Shown here: positions 37,080-48,548 of the stretch, one piece after another
Layout: every line of letters begins with the position of its first letter
How positions within the stretch are numbered: position 1 is the stretch's first letter
NCBI GenBank assembly: GCA_014925825.1
Contig: JACGCK010000014.1
Span: 558,001-622,000, forward strand
DNA length: 64,000 nt
Source of the DNA: Pholiota molesta
Taxonomy: Eukaryota > Basidiomycota > Agaricomycetes > Agaricales > Strophariaceae
Direction: 5' to 3'
Notes under the pieces: generated by a model
What the model was told of the DNA's origin: nothing
The model's input: the letters and a program-made list of their open reading frames with translations, nothing else
The model's database searches: none
Position numbers and translations under genes: made by a program

Positions 37080-39679
37080 TCACAGCGCCTCCTCCGGATC
37101 CCACATCGACAGCTTATCCACCGGCCGCCAATAATACTGCTTATACTTCTTCGTCTCGCTCCGCTTCCCCGGGCGCGGCATCATCGCGCGGATCACCGCC
37201 GCCCGCTCCTGGTCCGCGTCCAGCTCCGGCACATAGAACCACTGCGCCTCCAGCGGCCGGTCCGCGCGGTCCTTCCCGCTGCTCTCGACCTTGCCGAACA
37301 CGCCGCTCCCCCCGCGCGCCGCCTCGCCCGCGTGCAGGACGCGGTCGAACACGCGCAGCCACGCGCGCTCCGTGCGCTGCGCCTTCAGCGCGGGCTGGCT
37401 CTGCATGACGAGCTTGTAGAGCGCGGACACGGGGAGCGAGGACGCGCGCGAGAGCGCCATGGTCTCGATCAGCAGCCCGCAGGCCTGCGCGTGCAGCGCG
37501 GCCGTCTCGGGATCCAGAGGCGCGTCTGGCGCTGTGTCGTCATCGTCGTCGTCTTGATCCGTATAGGTCGACGACGCGCGCGCTTTCGAACGGCGGGATT
37601 TCGCAGGGCGTTTCGTCGTAGACGACGTAGCAGCAGGCGACTCGGCAGCAACGTCGCCTTCGATCTTTTTCCGCTTCTGCTTCCGCACCGGCGCAGAAGC
37701 GGGCTCAGACGCAGCCTCCTTCGCGTTCGCGTTCTCGTTTTCATTTTCGTCTTCCTCGGCCCTCCGCTTCCCAACTGATGACGACGTCCCCACATCAACC
37801 CCAGTCGAAGTCCTGCGCTTCTTCGCCACCGGACCTTCAGAGCCCCTTTCCTTCTTCCTCTTCTCCTTCTCCTTCGAAGCCGCATGGGCGCTAGCCACTT
37901 CGGGCGACGACCGCACCACGCCATTCTTATCTTTCAGCGCAGCGGATTTCTTATCCACGCTCGCCTCTCTAGCTTTGCCTTTACTCGCCTGGGCCTTCGG
38001 CGGACTACTAACGACATCGATTATCTCTTCATCAACGGACGGCGAAGCACGTGTAGAGCAGGGGAGAGAGGGATTTTCGCGTGGTGGGGCCATTACGACA
38101 TCTTCACGAGAAGAAATCAGATCGGGCTTGGCGTTTGATGAAGTACCCTCAGTGACCGTAGGCGGGGTTGGGGTGATAGAGACAAGAACACCAACGTGGC
38201 TCTCATCGTGCGTGGTTATTGCGTCTGTAAGGGTAAGCTTCAAGGTTTGTGGGGTAGCTTCGGGAAGCGTAGTCGTTGATTTTGATTCCAGAGATCCTGC
38301 CGATGTCATAGAATCCTAAGGGTAAAATATTCAGAAAGAGGTCAACCTAAGCCTTCCGACAGACCCACATTCTTGTCCGATCCTGTATTCGTATGTTCGT
38401 AATCGTCGAAGGGATCATCGTCATCGTCATCCGGAAGTTCTGAGAGTGGTGATGAGCTCCTCATGGCGGACGATTCACGGTCGTACAAGATAGGCGATAT
38501 AGATCGAGATAACCGTGAAACCGAGAAGCTCGCGTGAGACATTGGGGGAGACGACGAAGGCAACGGGGAGGAGGGCGTATCATGATAGTCAATCTCAACG
38601 CTACTCTCACGATCGCTGGTCAGGGTGGGGAGTGTATGCAGAGATGGGGGCTCCTCTTCTGTCGGAGGAATGATGGGAATGGAGGCGGAGTTCGAGGGGG
38701 CAACTTCTGTCGCACGGTCCGGCATATCTGATTTTTGCGTTGCGAAATCGGCATTTTCAGCTGCAATCGAAGGCGCAGGCTCGGAGATGGGTCGGGGAGG
38801 GGCCACCAGCGAGGCGGCAGGCGTGGCCCCTCGGAAGAGGGTAGGCGCGGACTTCCTCGTCTGCAGGAGCGTCGCTGCTGGCCTAAAGGGCATGGGATTC
38901 GTTTTCCATTGGCCTCGCTCGGCCGATGTGCGGAAAAAGGTAGTGCGATTAGAAGCGTAGCCAAAACTGTATCCGTCTCCGTCCTTGTCGTCCTCCCTTG
39001 TCTCTTCCTCCTCCTCGCTGTCGGAATACGCCCCGGTGCTTTGACCTGGCGTACTGTCACTGGTAGGCTCCGAGTCCAAATCGGGTATATCGTGCTCCAC
39101 CTCTTCCGACAGCTCCAAAACTTCGAAATCTGACGAAGGGGGATAGTCATGATCCATAGAATATCGTGGGGGCTGGGGGGCGCGGGTGTATGCGGACTCA
39201 GAGTATTTGGTGTGCGCATATATTGGATGGCGGCGGGTCCAAGACATGGACGGATCTTCCCAGTGCTCCCCTACGCCGCGCAAAGCGACGTCTGGGCCGA
39301 TTTCCGGACTCGACCTGATGTGGGCGTAGCCATAAGTATGCGCTGAGAAGTAGGGCGTTCTTGGGGGCGACGACGAGCGCTGCGGCGAGCTCGAGAATGT
39401 GGGGTGGGTAGCGTAGCGCGGGGCCCACGTCGGGACGGGTGGCGGGGGCAGCTCGTGCGGGTGTGGGCGCTTTCTGTTGAGGCCCAGGACGGGGGGCGGG
39501 GACGAGGACATGGGTGTTGAGGTGATAAGAGGTGCTATCACGTGCGGTACCGCGTCCGTTGAGTAAACGCGTTTTCGCACGGAGCTCGAAATCGCGGTAC
39601 AAACTCCGCGCGAGGTCAGCGGACGCGTCGCGTCACGCGACGCAGCGATTCGGCTGCCTCGAGGCGCCAGAAATGACAC
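37080..39679 (-). CDS. Large low-complexity nuclear-type protein
   Basis: Not recognised by name. Two exons join in phase: 38369-39679 and 37080-38315, with a 53-nt intron (GTGGGT...CCTTAG). From 39679 it gives 848 residues; a second in-frame ATG at 39511 would give 792 and looks more typical (MSSSPPPVLGLNRKRPHP). The first ~650 residues are disordered: Pro/Ser-rich, with an acidic run (EEEEETREDDKD) and several basic clusters such as KEKEKRKKERG that could act as nuclear signals. The last ~150 residues look folded (SALYKLVMQSQPALKAQ, ERAWLRVFDRVL, AQWFYVPELDADQERAAVI) and end with a KKYKQYYWRPVDKLSMWD motif. This C-terminal domain is the part to search with. Role unknown. Confidence 0.72.
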
Positions 39680-39731
39680 GAATGCCGCAGTCTAGGTCAG
39701 GCCGGTGGAAAATCCACCGCAGAAAGGAGGA

Positions 39732-40385
39732 TTAAGGCCGCTTCTTGACGTCCAGCTTCTTTTTCTGCCATGTCAAAATTATACAGACCCCATCCCAAGG
39801 ACACGATTGGCAAGATAAGACAAGATAAGGACTCACATCAACCCATGCCTTCGGAATCAACAACTTATCGTGCACCACGAGAGAATGTGCTGGTAATCGG
39901 GGGTCTGAAGGATTCGAATTCCGGAGTTATAGAAGTACAGTGTGGATGCTCCAAGCGACGTTGACCCCAAGTAGCCATCCGGGGACGGTTGGGCGATGAC
40001 AGACACTGACGTTCGGTATGATGTGTCTCGGGAGGACTCGGCTAGGGAGAAGTTGGCCTCCGTCGAGATGCTTGAGAGAAAGTGAATAATAGGACCATCG
40101 CGCCGTACATCCGCGATTGTTACAGCCATGTGTGAATGCCACACCGAACGGTAACACTGCTAATTGAAAGCTTGCTGCTAACTAGAGATCAGCCATGACA
40201 AAAGCGTATTGAACAGGGTAGCACTCACCTGGAAGCGTCCATGTTGGCCTTGCTAATTTGCCTTGCGGAAACGCCTTAAGCCCGCTGGCATACGCTGACA
40301 AACTAATTTGGGATGCAGCTACCGCCCAAGGAATCGGCAAATAGCTTTTCAGCAAATATTGCGGCGTCCATAAAGTAGACAGTTC
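39732..40385 (-). CDS. Doubtful spliced gene, 3' part
   Basis: Not recognised. Four candidate exons: 40229-40385, 40011-40159, 39837-39904 and 39732-39764, with plausible GT-AG introns (GTGAGT...AATTAG, GTCAGT...CTTCAG, GTGAGT...GGCAG). The first two join in phase. The third needs one extra C in its CCCCC run to stay in phase with the last, the same defect seen in other genes here. The reading ends in KKKLDVKKRP and includes a WTPQYLLKSYLPIPWAVAA stretch. More exons may lie upstream to about 40760, where LRDVERFWILLAVWV reads like protein. Treat as a hypothesis. Confidence 0.3.
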
Positions 40386-41376
40386 CTATTCTCGTCTCAA
40401 ATCTGGGCGGGGAAGCGGCCAGCCCAGTCGAAAGCGCCAGCTCGTTGCCAGATTCACCCGGACCCGCCTGGGTGTACTGTGCCGCCCGACCAGCGATAAT
40501 AACACAAAACTGTTGGCAAAAGTTGGCATCTCAGTTCCACGTAATAAGACAGAGCAGAACTATTCATACCACCCACACGGCGAGTAGAATCCAGAACCGC
40601 TCCACGTCCCGGAGGGACATATCGGGGGCAGCACGGAGGCAGCAAGGAGACAGATCCGTGCACGTCTCGTTCGTCACAACAGCGGTATGCAGATATAGTA
40701 TCATCGAAACATCCACCGTTCGGTTGCGCCAACATATACCCAACCTCAAACCAAGATGTAAAGCTAACCAGAGGAACGTCCCGGTTCCCTAAAATTCGAA
40801 GAGTCTACAACTCGGGGTTAGACGAGCCCACCGAAATCCAACATAGCCAAACGCACCTGATCGTCGTCCACTATTCATATAGTCTCATCACATCTGCGTA
40901 CTTTCATGGCATTCTAATGGTCTGCCTTGGTTGTAGAGCCTAAAGCTGAACTGGGAGGTTAATTGGTTGTCGAAGAGGGAAGAAAAGGAGTTCATAACGG
41001 CCGTGTCCAAATCAGGCAACAGCAGTAATAATTGATGGTCACGTCATTGAATGCAGCTCAGTTTCGGCTCCGCTCTACGGCATCTATGGACAAACGTGCC
41101 ACGATCTGACTTGGGCTGAACTTGGGAGAGAACTTTGAGAAAATTCAAGATATGGCGCTAGTTCTCAGACGAAGAGACTTGTTAACGAGTCTCAAACCCA
41201 ATTACAGCACAGAACGAGGTTATCAAACCACCAATTGGCGAATAATCCTATCATCAGCTCCTATCATGCCATGTAAGCGCCCAACTTCTTCGCAACTTGA
41301 AGGATAGTTCATTCTCTTCTAACACATATTCTTTATTCACACCTTTTGGTTGTGGTAGAATAATCTCGCACCACGT
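40386..41376. other. Mostly unassigned intergenic sequence
   Basis: May hold 5' exons of the doubtful minus-strand gene. Otherwise nothing recognised. Confidence 0.4.
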
Positions 41377-43076
41377 TTATAGATATAAAGACTGAAGCTT
41401 CATACCTTCCTCCGCCAACCGTGACTTCTCGACCCTAAGGTCACCACTCATCAACTCCTTTCCCGCGAACCTATCATTTCGTTTGAGCTCAATCGGTCGG
41501 ATTGTGTGTACCACCCCAGGCTCCCCTTTGATATACCGTGGCGACAGATCATCCAAGGACACGGATCCGTCGGCCTGCGCAGGTAGCCTAAGCCTAAGGC
41601 AAATCGCGCACGCGCGTCGGGGTATTTCGATGCTGTGCGTATCCTCGTTGAACATGTACAGGCCCAAATAGGTGACTGCCACCATTCCCTTTCCGGTTAC
41701 GGGGTTAAAATCTGTCCAAATGTCGTGCGGAAACGTTGGCTCCGGGATGTAGCCGTAGTCGTCCGTGTCGGCAAACGCGACTTGGAAGGTGGCCGGCTCG
41801 CCCGCCCAAAAGGAAGGCGTGCATTGCACCTGCGCCGTGGCGTTTTTCACCGGGGGATCCATCCGTCGATGTGGCCAAATTAATATTGCAGGAATTAAGA
41901 GCAATCGTATGCGTAACCCGAGGTTGGTAAGAGTCGCAGGTTTCAAAGGAAGGTAGGTCCTCTGTGTATGGGTCCAAGGCGCATTCTTTTCCGCCTCGGT
42001 TTCCAAGTCGACGTATTCCAGGAAGCATGCGGGACTTGAAGGCATCACACGCGAAGGATGGATGTCCGGCACGATTGGGCGACCCCCCCAGTTCAGAAGA
42101 TCGAGGACGTCCTCCGTCGAAGATAAAATAGCCTCCATGAGTCTGAAGAACGCGCGCTCCGGTCCTTCGCCGTAGGCAACCGAAATACTGACGCCGAAAA
42201 TCCCATAAGGGAGTACGCGATGTCCTCTCCGCGCGTCGTGCGCCTTTTCGCTGCCCACCCCATCCGCTCGGCTATTTTTCCGGACATGTAACTTGGCTGG
42301 TAGAATAGTCGACTGTAGCCGATGCCAGTGGCCTTGTGTATGACTTTTTCGAGTGGACGTGGGGGCCCGGGGGCAAATACCCAATTGATCTGTTTGTCAT
42401 TCTCGTCGGCGCTTAAAGGTACCCAGGTCTTGTCGTAGAATTTGATTCGCCGTGGCGCTAAAAGCTCCTGAAGCGTCCAGCCGCGTGTAAACCAGCGATC
42501 ATTCTCCATGTCGGCGAGAGAAGTTGTTTCTGCAAGAGTGACGATGCAGATGGAGGAGAATATATACCAGTTATACATGGAGCGGATGGACTCATCCAAC
42601 TCGGAACTGCTGCTCTTGTCGATACAGATGGTGTCCATCCACGCCAGGGTGAGGTTGTATTCCTTTTGTGCGAGTTCGCAAAACTTGACCAGTTTTTTGT
42701 AGCCCTCTCCTCCAGCGATCTTGATCAATTCAAAGCGAGTGCGATCCTGGGCGTCTTGGTATGCCACCTCGGTTCCGTCCTGCAGCCAGGTGTGGGACAA
42801 AATCGCATAGCCCGTATATTTCGACAACATTTCCGTGATGATTTTGCGCTTGAGTGCAAATTGGGATGCCTTTGGGGTGCGAAGGCGTTCGTCCTCAATC
42901 ATCTTGTCGAACTGTTCGTCGTCGATATCGCCTATTTGTTCCATGATATGGGCAAGTGTTCCACTTCTGTCGATGATTTCTATGTTAGGATAGTCAAGTT
43001 TAAGCAAGCGAATAGGCATGCGATCGAAGACATAGGTTCGGAGGGCATCGATGAGCTCGACGGGTAGCTTGACCAT
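41377..43076 (-). CDS. HET-domain protein, one frameshift
   Basis: HET (heterokaryon incompatibility) domain protein, a TIR-related family that triggers programmed cell death after fusion of incompatible fungal cells or acts in innate-type responses. About 565 residues without introns. The HET motifs are in order: YAILSHTWLQDG, AWMDTICIDK, SMYNWYIFSSICIVTLAE and DRWFTRGWTLQELLAP. After it comes the GEDIAYSLMG region. The frame changes at about 42196-42204, right after SLMG. Adding one base to the A/T run restores FGVSISVAYGEG, the usual continuation of the family. The C-terminal ~270 residues are the variable part and have no recognised repeats. Start at 43076 is the first ATG. Substrate or partner unknown. 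Confidence 0.88.
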
Positions 43077-43285
43077 TCTTCATGACGAGCGAAGAGATTT
43101 CTGATAAGAATGTATAGATAGGTGAAGTTCGCACAAAGACTTCATCTCGTAAGTAAATAACGAGAGTCGTCTAGATCGTCCTTAAATACTTTATGTTTCC
43201 CACATCATGATTAAGTTTTGCGCCAAAGTTTGCGGCCAATTACTCAGTGCGACTTGCTACACTGAAATACACACATACCAGTATG

Positions 43286-45599
43286 TTACAGGTTCAACAA
43301 CTCTGACCACGTCTCTAAAATGGGTCCAGTGGGTATATTCGCCTTAGCTCCGTAAACCACAGAGTCGAAATATTCTGGAGATGACCGTAAGGCTACCACC
43401 AAAACTTTGTTAGCAATAATGATATAACACATATGGCCTGTGCCCTAGCAAGCACCACTTACGATGATCTGCAGCAAGGTACATAAGAGAAGAATTTCCA
43501 CGAGCTATCCAATGACGACTTTTCAGGTTAAACTCGAACAGCGGCCGCCACTTGTCCAGAATCTGTCGCGCACGATCGGAGAAATGGTACTTGTCGTCGC
43601 GTGTAACATATCCATCGCTGATCTTTTTCAGCACTAGATGGATTTCAGATAACTAGAAAATAGTTGTGATATAGAAAGAAGAACACTGTCCGAAAGCGCT
43701 TACATAGACATCTTGGATATGAGTCACAGGAAGACTCTCGATATTGCGCAATATTTCCTGTATGCCTTCCGCCCACTGTCCCCAATTGAATAATCTTGAA
43801 CGCGACAGTTGTTGACCTCTGAGTTCAGGAATTTCATTGCGGAGACTCTGCACGAACTTCTCCAATTGGGAGAATTCTCGGGTAGTACGCCAGTCCTCGA
43901 GATTCAATTCCTGCCGTCGAAGGGACCCATCCATATTAAAAACATCAGTGGATTTCTTTTTCGCCCACGCAAAATATACCGCAAGAGTTTTTATTGGACG
44001 TGCGGACCTGGGATACTTTGGACGTTCGGACCTGTGATACGGTGCCATCCCTGGACCGCGACTCTCGCAGCGCGAAGAACCTAGAGCATTGAGTGCTGTT
44101 CGCTTTTCGTGCGGCGTATATTCCTCTTGTACATAGAAGTTGCATATCTCAAGGCGGGGGACGCAGACATTTCCCGATGGTGATACATTTGCGAGGCTGA
44201 TTATATCGGCCTCGGAGGGGAGAGATACGTCCAGCCTCACCAGCGCGGGAGTGTAGTCTAGCAATAGGGCTAACTTGAACTGGAAGCCATTGTCGGGGAA
44301 GAAAACACGTAGGCTGAGATTCGTGAGCAAGGTATTGCGGTCGGGCAAGATTCTGAGCATCCACGCGAGCGAGTACGGGCTGGCTTCATTATGACGAACA
44401 TCACGGCCGTCAATATGAAGCTCCTTCATCGTAAATGTCGAAATCCATGCAAAGATTTCACTGGGAGTTTGAATTTCACCGGGGTGATGATAGGGTCGTT
44501 TGATGTATACTTTGTCAAGATGTGGAAGATTTCCTTTGATCAAGGCATATGGAAGTCTACCCATCCCGATTACGAGAGTTTCGAGAGTTTGTGGAAGCTC
44601 AAACGTCTGTGGGCCCTCCGTCGGTCGAGTATTATATTTGATAAGCCTAAAAATATATTCACAATCTTCGTCGATATAGCGCAGTTGTGATTTCGGGAGT
44701 TGAAGGAGAGGGAGCAAGCTTTTATGGCCTCGAAAACAGACTCGTTTCAATTGCGGAGCGATTGTGAACATGTCAAATCGCGTCTTTTCAAGCAAAATAG
44801 CGGAGTCATACCTACCCGAAGAAGAGGAGGGCGTCATTACAGTCAAAGACTGAAGTAACGGAAGTCGACCTTTAAGTGACTGAAAGTGGAACTGCAAAGA
44901 ATTGACATCCACGACAATAGCTGCCTGTTTCCATCTCGCGGAGCATTCGATCAGAGCATCGAGAGTTGGATCCCGTATATCACCCCTGCCTGTTGGGAGA
45001 CGAATAAGGAGGTTAAGGGGAGCATTCCCAGAACGATGAAGCGCTTCCTTGAGGATACGCAGTCGGCGCTTCGTTTCTGCCTTGTTTTCCGTCTTGATGT
45101 CGATAACTGGGAGGTAGCCACGGAAGGACGGCATGCACAACGCGCTCGTCCGCCATAGTTGGCACACTTGAGCAAGCGCCCATAGAGACGACACAGCCTT
45201 GTCGTGTGCCTCGATATAGGAGGCGCCCTTAATCTCGATGCTCCGTGGCGGATTAAGCCATGCAGTCGGGAACGTGTAGCTGAAGATTTCTTGCAGAATT
45301 TCAGGAGGGATTCCACGCAGAATCGATGTGATCCCCTTCTGCTGCTCCACGAACTCCGAGGCTTTCCTTAGCTGGATCTTCAGCTCGGTCCTGTCGTTAT
45401 TAGTCAGACCACCGTCATCTATATTGACAGACAGAATTTCTCTGAGATTTGAAATAACGCGCTCTACTTCTTCGATGGTTTTGTACACGAGCAAAGATTC
45501 GGCTTCCGATGGTGGCGCGTTGGACTTGAGCAGGTGCGGTACGGGAGGGGTAGGAAGCTTGGGCCGCCCGAAACGGTGAAGAAATGGGTTTCGTATCAT
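43286..45599 (-). CDS. F-box-like protein
   Basis: Typical of the large agaricomycete F-box family, whose members link substrates to SCF ubiquitin ligases. Three exons join in phase: 43704-45599, 43463-43652 and 43286-43392, giving 730 residues. A coiled-coil-like helix (residues ~35-90) comes before the F-box core ILRGIPPEILQEIFSYTFP near residue 95, followed by the WALAQVCQLWR helix. The rest is probably leucine-rich-repeat-like beta/alpha units with weak conservation. The substrate is not predictable. It is next to, and on the same strand as, the HET gene, with 209 bp between them. Confidence 0.82.
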
Positions 45600-45918
45600 G
45601 TTTGGACTGGATGGCTGTGAGCAAGTCGAACATTATCTAAAATGTTCAGTGTTCATGTCAACCGGCGTTCTCTTGCCGTTCCAAAATACTCTGGTTTGCA
45701 TCAAATTTCCTTTCCAGGATGTCGTCGAGCCAATTATATCCATCAGAGTCTTCCGAATCATTCCGAGTCGCACTCAATCTACATACTCGATGTAAGAAAG
45801 CCTTGAGGCTGCTCAAGGCACTAATAATAAATTGGTTTTGGTATTATATCAGCACAATACTTTTCGCGCACTAAAACAAAATACAGAGAGCAGCTTTTCA
45901 AAACGAGAAATGAAAACT
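45600..45918. other. Intergenic, no gene recognised
   Basis: Promoter side of the F-box gene and 3' flank of the lysyl-tRNA synthetase gene. Confidence 0.5.
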
Positions 45919-48062
45919 CTACACCTGGCCGGACTGGCCGAGGTGGCTACCACCCGGGGTGGCCAAAGGGGCGGTTGATGCCGTATCTAAGGGCTTCATC
46001 GCAGGGAAGAGGAGGACTTCCTTGATGTCTGTGTATGGAACATATGAGCACTTTTATATGGAAAGTAAAAGTAAAGGTACGAACTTGTAGAATCAGTCAA
46101 GAACATCACGAGGCGGTCGATACCGAGACCCCATCCACCAGTGGGGGCGAGACCGTGCTCAAGACTGGGTTAACGAACATCAGCAAATACATACTCGAAA
46201 GATTGATTGTAAACATACGCGTCAATGAAGGTCTCGTCGATGCCCTGGGCTTCGTCATCGCCTTGCTCCTTCTGCCTCACCTGCTCCTCGAAGCGCAGCC
46301 TCTGCTCGAAGGGGTCGTTCAACTCGGTGTACGCGTTGCAGAACTCCTTTCCGCACATGAAGCCCTCGAAGCGCTCGCACAGACCGGGGCGCGAGCGATG
46401 CCACTTGGCGAGCGGGGACATCACTTGCGGGTGGCCCACGATGAAGGCGGGGGACACGCAGAGCGGCTCGATGAACTCGCCGACGAGCTTGTCGAGCATG
46501 CGCGCGTTCGTGCGCGGCTCGCTGCAGTCCACGTTGTGCTGCGAGCAAGGTCAGCAACGTGTACTCACGATTATAGGGAGAGGGGTACCTTGACGCAAAG
46601 TTCGCGAAGGAACTTGTTGGTCTCCTCGGTGTGCAAGGTCTCGCCAGGTGGGAACTTGACGCCGAGCTTTTCCTCGAGGGTCTCGATCATGTCGTAGCGC
46701 TTCCAGGGGCGCTTGAAGTCGAGCACGACCTCGCGCGCGCCCTCCTTGCCCTTGTCGCCATCAGGGTGGTACGTGATGGTGGTCTTGCCGCCCGTCAGAC
46801 TTTTGACCATACCCTCCAGCATGGCCTCGGTGATATCCATCAGGTCCGTCATGTCAGCGTAGGCCATGTAGAACTCGCAAATCGTGAACTCGGGGTTGTG
46901 CGTCAGGTCAATGCCTTCGTTCCTGAACACGCGTCCGATCTCGTATACCCGGTCGAGGCCACCGACAACGAGCTCCTTGAGATACAGCTCAGGCGCGATT
47001 CGGAGGTAGAGATCGAGGTCAAGGTCGTTGTGGTGGGTAATGAAGGGCTTGGCTGTCGCACCGCCAGCAAGGAGGGACATCATAGGTGTCTCCACTTCCA
47101 TGAAGCCGAGGTCGTCGAGGAAGCGGCGGACGTAGTTCAGAATGCGACTACGCGTAATAAACAGATTGCGGGTGCTGTCATTGAGAATAAGGTCCAAATA
47201 GCGCTTGCGGTAGCGCGTCTCCTGGTCCTTGAGGCCAAAGTGTCCTGATGGCAGCTGGTGCAGGTTTGGCGCCAGCAGCTGCATGGACAGCGGCGTGATG
47301 CTCAGCTCGCCCTTCTTGGTGCGTGAAGGTACACCGGTCACACCAACGATGTCGCCGCGCTTGAAGTGCTCGTGGGTCTCGATGAATGCATCAGGGTTTT
47401 CCGCGTCTTGCTGCGTGGCCATGATTTGAACCTTGGTGCCCTCGCCGTGGAGATCATAGAACTTGAGCTTAGCGCCGCTAGCGCGAATGTTGTGTATGCG
47501 ACCAGCGAGGCTCTCGACGACGCCGTCCACCTTAGTTCCGGATGGGATCTTGCCTTCTGCTCCGTAGGTGTCGATGTAGGAAGTCAACGAGCGCGTAACA
47601 TGGAACTTGTGTGGGTATGGGTTGGGGTTTTGGGTCTTCTTGAGTTCTTGGATTTGGCGGCATCTCATTTCATAGTATTGCTGAGTTGGTTAGCCAAAGT
47701 CGAGTGATACTGGCGACTATCTTACATTGGGATTGAGATCCTCCTCCCTTGGTCCAGCAGCTGCTGCAGCTGGTGCAGCTGGTGCAGCGGGGGCCCTGCT
47801 GGCCTTTGCAGCCTCCTTCTGGCGTTGCTTTTCGCGACGCTTGAGTTCCCTTTAACGCATCGACCATCGATTAAGCCGTCCGTCCGTCGCGACGCGAAGG
47901 AAAAAACACGCACTGCTTGGAAATCATCTCCCCCGTGACGGGATCCTTGTGAGTGCCTGCTGATGCTTCTGTAGCCATTTTTCGACAGCAAGATAGGTTA
48001 GTAGGAGCTGGCCGACGAAGGGTAGATCGAAGAAGAGATAAAGGACTTGAAATCCTCAGCAT
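45919..48062 (-). CDS. KRS1: Lysyl-tRNA synthetase (class II), possible dual start
   Basis: Charges tRNA-Lys with lysine. Six exons join in phase: 47914-47978 (from the inner start), 47726-47849, 46589-47680, 46219-46538, 46085-46164 and 45919-46028, giving 596 residues. An N-terminal helix rich in Lys/Arg and Ala is followed by the OB-fold anticodon-binding domain ([18 protein letters not shown]) and the class II catalytic domain: motif 2 [14 protein letters not shown] and motif 3 [13 protein letters not shown], with [14 protein letters not shown] at the end. Alternative donor sites near 46218 and 46084 were chosen because they restore [14 protein letters not shown] and STNIKEV. An upstream in-frame ATG at 48062 adds 28 residues with five Arg, one Lys and no acidic residue, a mitochondrial-type presequence, so both cytosolic and mitochondrial forms are possible. 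Divergent from MIO/SEA4. Confidence 0.95.
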
Positions 48063-48548
48063 GCAGTAAGTTTTTAATATGACTCGTCAATTCAGGATAT
48101 CAGATCGTCACGCGGGGATTTATCAGGAAATTTACTCACACGACCCTGAAGGTTAATTCGGGTCATACAAGGGCATACAATCTCAATACAATCTCATACA
48201 ATGCCAATACAATGCATGTGAATGCATTGTATTGCCTACCAGAATTTCGTTACTCTCTATATTGACTACCATTAATTTATGCCAATACAATCTGATACAA
48301 TCTGATACAATGCTACCATAAAGGTACAGGTAGAATTCTTGTAATGGTATGTTTGGCCTACAGCGGAATATATTGTTCTTGCTGATTTGTTGATGCCAAC
48401 TCGTCCGACCTTTACCAGTCCTCTCGCTCAGAAGTCTCCCACTTCCTCTAAAGCTGCTCATCTTACGCTTAAATCAAAACCTCCAAGCGCGGACATGATA
48501 AATATCCATTGATTTGGAGCTCATCAGCCTTCTACCAGGCTCTGAATC
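48063..48548. promoter_or_regulatory. Divergent promoter of KRS1 and MIO/SEA4
   Basis: 486 bp between the two start codons. It contains the ATACAAT-type repeat cluster described next. No TATA box is obvious. Confidence 0.5.
48171..48312 (+). repeat. Cluster of ATACAATCT/ATACAATG units
   Basis: At least nine copies of (A)TACAAT followed by CT or G, in two blocks (48171-48232 and 48281-48312). A palindromic GAATGCATTG-type segment lies between near 48207-48231. Confidence 0.65.

Noticed and set aside
39908..39925. B-box-like GGATTCGAATTCC
   Set aside because: The stem does not pair in tRNA fashion and no A box lies at the right distance; it falls in a candidate intron.
48171..48312. Repeat cluster as a CRISPR array
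   Set aside because: Units are short, irregular and without unique spacers, and the genome is eukaryotic.
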